Below are positions 17,702-21,352 of a stretch of DNA of 21,352 nt, piece by piece. The stretch is from a virus, in the IMG/VR virus record IMGVR_UViG_3300020205_001242, positions 1-21,352 of that record; one strand, 5' to 3'. The notes beneath the pieces are model-generated. The model made no database searches and was not told the origin of the DNA. It saw only the letters and a list, made by a program, of their open reading frames with translations. The position numbers and the translations under genes are program-made. Every line of letters starts with the position of its first letter. Positions within the stretch are counted from its first letter, which is position 1.

Positions 17702-18265
17702 CTCATGAGACACTTCTTCTACTGTCACAAGGTCTTTGTAAGTTTTCCATTTACCATATGCTATATTTTTTATTCCTGATGCCGAGTAACCATTATTTAC
17801 TGCCCAACGTTGTAATGCTTTTATGATAATTTCTCTTCCGTCATTATAAACTATCCTCCAAGTTTTTGCTCTTGGATTATTCACACCACTAACATCTAAA
17901 CCATTTTCATATCTTTCCTTCATCATTTGTCTGTTTATTTCTTTTTGGTGTTCTGGTATTGTTCCACCCTTATTCCAAGCAGGAACACCTTTACCACCTT
18001 TACCACCGTCGCTCATATTTCTCAAAATACCTGTCCCCAAATCTTTCCTTCCAAGAATAAAAATCATATAGGTTTCGTGTCTATATGCTTCATCTTCTGT
18101 TAGATTATTTTTAAGAATAACTATTCTATCTTTTTCTGGGGGAGCAAAATATCCACCTTTGGTTTTACTTCTCCAGTGTTTTACATACGCTCTATTTCCT
18201 TTCCCCTTACCAATATAATAAGGCGTCCCATCTTCACGCAGGTAAGCGTAAGTGTAGTATTCCAT
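17693..18265 (-). CDS. GIY-YIG homing endonuclease (190 aa)
   Basis: GIY-YIG domain at residues 1-90: MEYYTYAYLREDGTPYYIGK, GNRAY (Arg), HETYMIFILGRKDLGTG (Glu), LRNMSDGG. This is followed by a linker (GVPAWNKGGTIPEHQKE) and a C-terminal DNA-binding region (TWRIVYNDGREIIIKALQRW, AVNNGYSASGIKNIAYG). Paralogue of 10026-10613: nuclease domains are close, DNA-binding parts differ, so the targets should differ. It lies between 18358-18522 and 17218-17643. The leader is the nested hairpin at 18267-18347. Confidence 0.9.
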   Translation of the reverse strand: MEYYTYAYLREDGTPYYIGKGKGNRAYVKHWRSKTKGGYFAPPEKDRIVILKNNLTEDEAYRHETYMIFILGRKDLGTGILRNMSDGGKGGKGVPAWNKGGTIPEHQKEINRQMMKERYENGLDVSGVNNPRAKTWRIVYNDGREIIIKALQRWAVNNGYSASGIKNIAYGKWKTYKDLVTVEEVSHETL

Positions 18266-18287
18266 CTGCTTTATCCGTGGTTACACT

Positions 18288-18295
18288 TATTTATA
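18288..18295 (-). promoter_or_regulatory. T4-like late promoter octamer TATAAATA
   Basis: Exact late consensus on the minus strand, 23 nt upstream of the start at 18265, inside the outer hairpin. Confidence 0.7.
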
Positions 18296-18299
18296 TAAG

Positions 18300-18322
18300 A
18301 AAGAGGTCATAAAGACCCCTTT
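18300..18322 (-). terminator. Nested terminator-like hairpin
   Basis: Minus RNA AAAGGGGTC / GACCTCTTT (one G-U pair that pairs only on the minus-strand RNA), followed by CTTATAT. Equivalent to 8117-8138. Confidence 0.6.
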
Positions 18323-18351
18323 CCGCTTAAACAACCACGAATAAGCATCAT

Positions 18352-18359
18352 TATTTATC
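18352..18359 (-). promoter_or_regulatory. Possible late octamer GATAAATA just outside the hairpin
   Basis: NATAAATA formed across the TGA of the 54-aa gene (GGTTGATAAATAATG). A transcript from here would include the whole hairpin, so it would not free the start; it may be coincidental. Confidence 0.4.
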
Positions 18360-18522
18360 AACCACCTTTCTCTCTCAAACTACGCACAAGGTATTCAGTA
18401 AACTCTTCCATTTTTTGAGGAACTACAGAAGAAGGTTGCTGATTGATTACATTTTTAAGTGCAGTCATTTCATTAAACTCTTCATCTGTCAAATTTGCGT
18501 TTCCTTTTGAAGGAAGGGTCAT
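18358..18522 (-). CDS. Hypothetical protein (54 aa)
   Basis: MTLPSKGNANLTDEEFNEMT, then ALKNVINQQPSSVVPQKMEE and FTEYLVRSLREKGG. Helical and acidic. GGGAG lies 9 nt before the ATG at 18522, one of the few clear Shine-Dalgarno sites here. It is followed at once by the homing-gene cassette. Function unknown. Confidence 0.75.
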   Translation of the reverse strand: MTLPSKGNANLTDEEFNEMTALKNVINQQPSSVVPQKMEEFTEYLVRSLREKGG

Positions 18523-18611
18523 ACTCTTGCTCCCGAATACTCTAATATGTTAGCATATCTCTATAAAATATCTAGACACTTAACAATCTCTTCGGGATTG
18601 CTTTACAGTTC

Positions 18612-18842
18612 TTAACCAAAGAAAGTTCCGAAAGAACCTTTATCTTCACCGAAACCCTTCATTCGGTCTTCCAGTTTATCTAGAAGTTGATCTGTCTTGA
18701 TTAGACTATCAATACGACAAATCATTTCTGAAATCTCACGCGAAACAAAGGGTTTCTCTTGGCGTGCAGAGTATGCCAAGGCATTTCGTAGATTTGATTC
18801 TGCTTCCTTCAAACTTTGTTCAACTGATTCACTTAATGCCAT
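18612..18842 (-). CDS. Conserved-type cyanophage hypothetical protein (76 aa)
   Basis: MALSESVEQSLKEAESNLRN, then ALAYSARQEKPFVSREISEM, RIDSLIKTDQLLDKLED and GSFGTFFG. I recognise this alpha-helical family from cyanophages (MALSESVEQSLKEAxxxLRNALAYSARQExPFV). Function unknown. A weak hairpin CAATC/GATTG follows its stop. Confidence 0.85.
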   Translation of the reverse strand: MALSESVEQSLKEAESNLRNALAYSARQEKPFVSREISEMICRIDSLIKTDQLLDKLEDRMKGFGEDKGSFGTFFG

Positions 18843-19008
18843 TTAATCGGTCCTCACATTTAATATAAAAAGTCCCGTTGACATAACAGGACTTCCCAGG
18901 TTCATAGTATTTTACCACAGAAGGGTTTGGTGGGTCAAGGGTGCATAGATTTCCACTTGCCATAAGTATTCCATTCAAACAATATGTCAATATCTGTGGA
19001 AGTAACAT
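18829..19008 (-). CDS. Small hypothetical protein, possibly the 3' half of a frameshifted gene (59 aa)
   Basis: ATG at 19008 overlaps the upstream TGA (TGATG). The first third (MLLPQILTYCLNGILMASG) looks unnatural, whereas the rest (PPNPSVVKYYEPGKSCYVNG, TFYIKCEDRLNGIK) looks like real protein. The other frame (18935-19018) looks more natural for the first third, and the two join at CCT TGA C. It may be one protein made by +1 frameshifting, a broken gene, or a sequencing error. Confidence 0.55.
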   Translation of the reverse strand: MLLPQILTYCLNGILMASGNLCTLDPPNPSVVKYYEPGKSCYVNGTFYIKCEDRLNGIK

Positions 19009-19018
19009 CAACACTCAT
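18935..19018 (-). CDS. Short frame, possible 5' part of the gene at 18829 (27 aa)
   Basis: MSVDVTSTDIDILFEWNTYG then KWKSMHP, stop TGA at 18935. Codon use resembles the neighbours better than the overlapping frame does. It ends CAC CCT TGA C, and a +1 shift there continues into DPPNPSVVKYYEPG. Overlaps the AbrB-like gene by 11 nt. Confidence 0.4.
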   Translation of the reverse strand: MSVDVTSTDIDILFEWNTYGKWKSMHP

Positions 19019-19547
19019 CCATTCCAAGTGGTTTAGTTACCTTTCTCAACTCAAAACTACCGTCTCCACGATCAATCCATTCTACAGTGTCTCCTTCTTT
19101 TAGATTTGCTGCTTCTAACAAATCATAGGGGAAAGTTACAAAGTATTCTGTTTCATCCGTGTCAGAATCTTTACATTCTTCAATGGGAAGTTGCCACTTT
19201 ACAACTTTATCTTCTTTTTTTACAACATAGTCAGGAATCCACATATCACCATCTTCACTTACATAGAGAGGATACGGTGAATCTTTCTGAAAGTTAGTCC
19301 AAGACTTTTTAGTAGAAGGTTCATAATATTCTTTTTCTTTCATTACATCTTCATATGACTGACCATTGCCATTCAACAATGCAAGGAGTTCATATGCTTG
19401 AGATGTTTGATGTTTGTATAGGTAATAGTTTTCTTTTACGACACCAACAATTACATCATAAATCTCTTGCGGCGTTGCTTCACCAGCAGACATTGCATCG
19501 TGCATCCAGTTTTCAAGATTCTCAAGAGAATACTTTTTATAATCCAT
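19008..19547 (-). CDS. Phage protein with AbrB-like C-terminal domain (179 aa)
   Basis: The N-terminal helical part (MDYKKYSLENLENWMHDAMS, EIYDVIVGVVKENYYLYKHQ) matches a cyanophage family I recognise. The C-terminal part, TFPYDLLEAANLKEGDTVEW, IDRGDGSFELRKV, has the SpoVT/AbrB swapped-hairpin pattern found in antitoxins and transition regulators (here preceded by TEYFVTFP). It could bind DNA as a dimer and act as a regulator, or be a phage relic of an antitoxin. ATG at 19547; the longer frame needs a TTG. Confidence 0.8.
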   Translation of the reverse strand: MDYKKYSLENLENWMHDAMSAGEATPQEIYDVIVGVVKENYYLYKHQTSQAYELLALLNGNGQSYEDVMKEKEYYEPSTKKSWTNFQKDSPYPLYVSEDGDMWIPDYVVKKEDKVVKWQLPIEECKDSDTDETEYFVTFPYDLLEAANLKEGDTVEWIDRGDGSFELRKVTKPLGMDEC

Positions 19548-19549
19548 AA

Positions 19550-19753
19550 TCAATCTTTGGGTTTAGGTTTAGAGCAATCGTGGCAATAGTAAGAGAAACC
19601 ATCACGGAAGTATTTTACAACCTGATAGTGGTCTTTGTCAAGTGGTTTTTCCACTCCACACTTATCACAAATCCTGGTCTTTCTTGATGGACTTTCGGAC
19701 TCGTTTGAGTTCTTTGAGTTCCATTTTAATATTTTTGTAAGCAGCGTCAGCAT
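19550..19753 (-). CDS. Small zinc-ribbon-like protein (67 aa)
   Basis: CDKCGVEKPLDKDHYQVVKY, then FRDGFSYYCHDCSKPKPKD: two CxxC pairs about 24 residues apart form a zinc ribbon like the small phage/HNH-associated CxxCG...CxxC proteins. The ATG at 19753 overlaps the upstream gene by about 89 nt, which is unusual. A start nearer the first Cys (non-ATG) is possible. Confidence 0.65.
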   Translation of the reverse strand: MLTLLTKILKWNSKNSNESESPSRKTRICDKCGVEKPLDKDHYQVVKYFRDGFSYYCHDCSKPKPKD

Positions 19754-19844
19754 CTAATTTGCCTCCAATCTCCATTGCAATGATAATATCTACTCGTGTA
19801 CCAAAATGAGCTAATGCCTTTTCAAAATCGTCTAATTCATACAT
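19665..19844 (-). CDS. Small helical hypothetical protein (59 aa)
   Basis: Start at 19844 (MYELDDFEKALAHFGTRVDI), overlapping the upstream stop by 8 nt; an ATG at 19865 would overlap more. Then IIAMEIGGKLDADAAYKNIK and a Lys/Arg-rich end (MELKELKRVRKSIKKDQDL). Function unknown. Confidence 0.7.
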   Translation of the reverse strand: MYELDDFEKALAHFGTRVDIIIAMEIGGKLDADAAYKNIKMELKELKRVRKSIKKDQDL

Positions 19845-20061
19845 CTTTTTTGTTCCAATTTTCAAGAGTCAGAATATCTATACGAGCATCAACTGCATCA
19901 ATAGAATTAGATAGTTCATAGAAACAATTACTATTCTCTACATTCTCTGCCTCAAGTGCTTCAATACGTTCCTCAAGTTCAAGTAACTTTGAATAAACAT
20001 CATCTTCAACATCAAATTTTTCTGATGGTGTAATAAACCATCCAATAAACTTTCTAATCAT
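19837..20061 (-). CDS. Conserved-type cyanophage coiled-coil protein (74 aa)
   Basis: Start at 20061: MIRKFIGWFITPSEKFDVED, then YSKLLELEERIEALEAENVE and SNSIDAVDARIDILTLEN. The N-terminal amphipathic WFI stretch could touch a membrane; the rest is a coiled coil. I recognise the family from cyanophages. Overlaps the upstream gene by 8 nt (ATGATTAG). Confidence 0.8.
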   Translation of the reverse strand: MIRKFIGWFITPSEKFDVEDDVYSKLLELEERIEALEAENVENSNCFYELSNSIDAVDARIDILTLENWNKKDV

Positions 20062-20233
20062 TATCAAGAAGTCCAACAGATTTTAAGTAACGTCTATATG
20101 ACATAAAACGCCCCAGAGATGGTTGTCCTGGAGCATTTAATTGGTGACAGATTTCACAGTAACATAACCACTCATACCAAGGAGTAGTTTTATCAAGAAC
20201 GTGATATGGATACTCTACAGTAGTTCTTTCCAA
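20054..20233 (-). CDS. Small Cys-containing hypothetical protein, TTG start (59 aa)
   Basis: Frame TTG GAA AGA ACT ACT GTA: (M)ERTTVEYPYHVLDKTTPW, then YEWLCYCEICHQLNAPGQPS and LGRFMSYRRYLKSVGLLDND. No ATG until deep in the frame. The TTG at 20233 has AGGAG 7 nt upstream, a strong Shine-Dalgarno. CYCEICH may bind metal. Overlaps both neighbours (19 nt and 8 nt). Confidence 0.7.
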   Translation of the reverse strand: MERTTVEYPYHVLDKTTPWYEWLCYCEICHQLNAPGQPSLGRFMSYRRYLKSVGLLDND

Positions 20234-20382
20234 AATTGCTCTCCTTTTTGTAGTGCCAATACAACAGTTGTGTGCTCTCGTGCGTGTCTATCAAGGTCTT
20301 TTTCTTGAAAGTAAATGTTAGACCTCTCAACAGCACAGCGAAAGATATTTGCCCAGAACTGTTGATTAGATGTTAGACGCAT
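20215..20382 (-). CDS. Hypothetical protein (55 aa)
   Basis: MRLTSNQQFWANIFRCAVER, then SNIYFQEKDLDRHAREHTTV and VLALQKGEQFWKELL. Helical, charged; no motif recognised. ATG at 20382 overlaps the upstream gene by 17 nt. Confidence 0.7.
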   Translation of the reverse strand: MRLTSNQQFWANIFRCAVERSNIYFQEKDLDRHAREHTTVVLALQKGEQFWKELL

Positions 20383-20560
20383 TTTCATTCTTTAGGTCAG
20401 GATGTGGAGCATAAAGGGGTCCAGGATAATTACCAGCAAACTTTCGTTCATTTACACTTTTTACAGTTTCGTGAAGTTGTTTGAGTGCTTCAATAGTTTC
20501 TGGAGTTTCTTCCCAATTCCAAGAATTTCCGTTTTTATCTACAAAATTACGTTCAGTCAT
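20366..20560 (-). CDS. Hypothetical protein (64 aa)
   Basis: MTERNFVDKNGNSWNWEETP, then ETIEALKQLHETVKSVNERK and FAGNYPGPLYAPHPDLKNEN. Ten nt downstream of 20570-21079. No motif recognised; the N-terminal DKNGNSWNWEETPE looks conserved-family-like. Confidence 0.75.
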   Translation of the reverse strand: MTERNFVDKNGNSWNWEETPETIEALKQLHETVKSVNERKFAGNYPGPLYAPHPDLKNENASNI

Positions 20561-20569
20561 AGTTTTATT

Positions 20570-21079
20570 TTATGCTAAAGATTTAGAAAGTTCTGCGTTA
20601 ATGGTAAGTGCTACATCAGCAGGAACATTTGTATATTCACTTCTAAAATTAGGATGATTGATAATAATCACAGCACATCCTTCATTTCCCTTTACTTTTT
20701 TTTCTTCAATCACACTCATTACATCAGGAACACCGTTTTCATCCTCAAACCAATTAATTTTTCCAATGGATTTTTCAGGAAACATATTTGGAAGGCGGTC
20801 TCTCCATTCATCCCAATCAGATGAAAGTTTGCGAGTGTTAAATCTACTTGAAATCATATCAACAACTTTGTTTAGTTCTTGGTCCTCAAGTAAAATTGTA
20901 AAGTGATTGCGTGTGATGTCTTTAATTCCACGAAGAGATTTGCTATTAGCATTTTTGGAAACTTGTTCTGATAATGCTTTTCTTACAATCTTCCTCCAAT
21001 GTTTATGGAATTCTCCCTCAAAAGTAGGATACTTTTGAACTAAATCTTCAACTCTAACTTTAGTATTACTAGGTGCCAT
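20570..21079 (-). CDS. Hypothetical protein (169 aa)
   Basis: Basic N-terminal half (MAPSNTKVRVEDLVQKYPTF, HKHWRKIVRKALSEQV, SLRGIKDITRNHFTILLED), then DWDEWRDRLPNMFPEKSIGK and VIIINHPNFRSEY. No family recognised. The ATG at 21079 overlaps the stop of the upstream gene by 1 nt. Possibly nucleic-acid binding from its charge; not shown. Confidence 0.75.
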   Translation of the reverse strand: MAPSNTKVRVEDLVQKYPTFEGEFHKHWRKIVRKALSEQVSKNANSKSLRGIKDITRNHFTILLEDQELNKVVDMISSRFNTRKLSSDWDEWRDRLPNMFPEKSIGKINWFEDENGVPDVMSVIEEKKVKGNEGCAVIIINHPNFRSEYTNVPADVALTINAELSKSLA

Positions 21080-21297
21080 TAAAGTTTTCCTCCAACTTCA
21101 CCAGAATAACTCTTTTCAGGTGATTTGTCAAACTCACCCTCTTGTTTTGCTTTCAAATACCAACGAGTAGCAGTTACGCATTGGTCTTCAGTGAGTGATG
21201 TAATAATACCCTTTCCATCGGGATAATGTGATTGCCATAGACCATACTTCTTTTGCTCCACATAGAAAGCATTGTCGTCATAAAATTGTTTATCCAT
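21079..21297 (-). CDS. Conserved-type cyanophage hypothetical protein (72 aa)
   Basis: MDKQFYDDNAFYVEQKKYGL, then GIITSLTEDQCVTATRWYLK, AKQEGEF and SYSGEVGGKL. The EQKKYGLWxS...SLTExQCxxATRWYLKAxQEG pattern is one I recognise from cyanophage hypotheticals. Function unknown. Confidence 0.8.
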   Translation of the reverse strand: MDKQFYDDNAFYVEQKKYGLWQSHYPDGKGIITSLTEDQCVTATRWYLKAKQEGEFDKSPEKSYSGEVGGKL

Positions 21298-21352
21298 AAT
21301 GACTCAATTGCCTCTGCAATTCTACTTGTGTTGAAATCAATTTACTGTATAG
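21290..21352 (-). CDS. C-terminal end of a gene cut by the window edge
   Basis: One minus frame stays open from 21352 to a TAA at 21290 (LYSKLISTQVELQRQLSHYG) and overlaps the next ATG by 8 nt, as elsewhere in the window. The other two frames stop at once. Confidence 0.45.
   Translation of the reverse strand, partial: LYSKLISTQVELQRQLSHYG

Larger units (their letters stand above)
18267..18347 (-). promoter_or_regulatory. Nested hairpin leader of the second GIY-YIG gene
   Basis: The outer stem pairs 18333-18347 (TGCTTATTCGTGGTT) with 18267-18282 (AACCACGGATAAAGCA), one bulge and one G-U. Inside are the terminator-like hairpin (18300-18322) and TATAAATA (18288-18295). AAAGCAG precedes the ATG. 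Homologous to 8083-8166, with compensatory changes in the stem. Confidence 0.85.

Overview
The window looks like part of a T4-like cyanophage (cyanomyovirus) genome. This is judged from protein types I recognise and from promoter motifs, not from a search. About 68 mostly tiny genes (27 to 415 residues) are all on the minus strand and tightly packed, with ATGA or TGATG stop/start overlaps. No plus-strand gene, tRNA, rRNA, CRISPR or IS element is supported. Many small proteins belong to families I recognise as conserved cyanophage hypotheticals. T4-type late-promoter octamers (NATAAATA) occur on the minus strand.

Right part (about 15.2-21.35 kb, transcribed first): 24 small genes and gene fragments without the repeated promoter element. 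They include a likely internal-head-type protein with its own late promoter (15170-15583), single-TM peptides, coiled-coil proteins, a small zinc-ribbon protein, a protein with an AbrB-like C-terminus (19008-19547) and a GIY-YIG homing endonuclease (17693-18265).

Left part (1-15.17 kb): sixteen near-identical copies of a ~42-bp element, all in minus orientation, divide the region into short transcription units of one to five genes. Each copy carries a -10-like TATAGT and often supplies both the stop codon of the gene before it and an ATG for the gene after it. Recognisable functions are a DEAH-box SF2 helicase (10716-11963), a ligase-like KxDG nucleotidyltransferase (8170-9090) and two nuclease-like plus methyltransferase-like pairs (13293-11994 and 7649-6180). 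There are also three homing-endonuclease-type genes (HNH 6724-7101, NUMOD3-only 7702-8079, GIY-YIG 10026-10613).

Most striking system: all four homing-endonuclease-type genes are preceded by an RNA hairpin whose loop holds a T4-like late promoter and whose 3' arm abuts the start codon. At two loci with different coding sequences (8079 and 18265) the whole leader is homologous: outer stem, nested terminator-like hairpin, late promoter, then AAAGCAG before the ATG. The outer stem shows compensatory base changes between the loci. This suggests a portable device that keeps the nuclease gene silent on early read-through RNA and turns it on from the late promoter.
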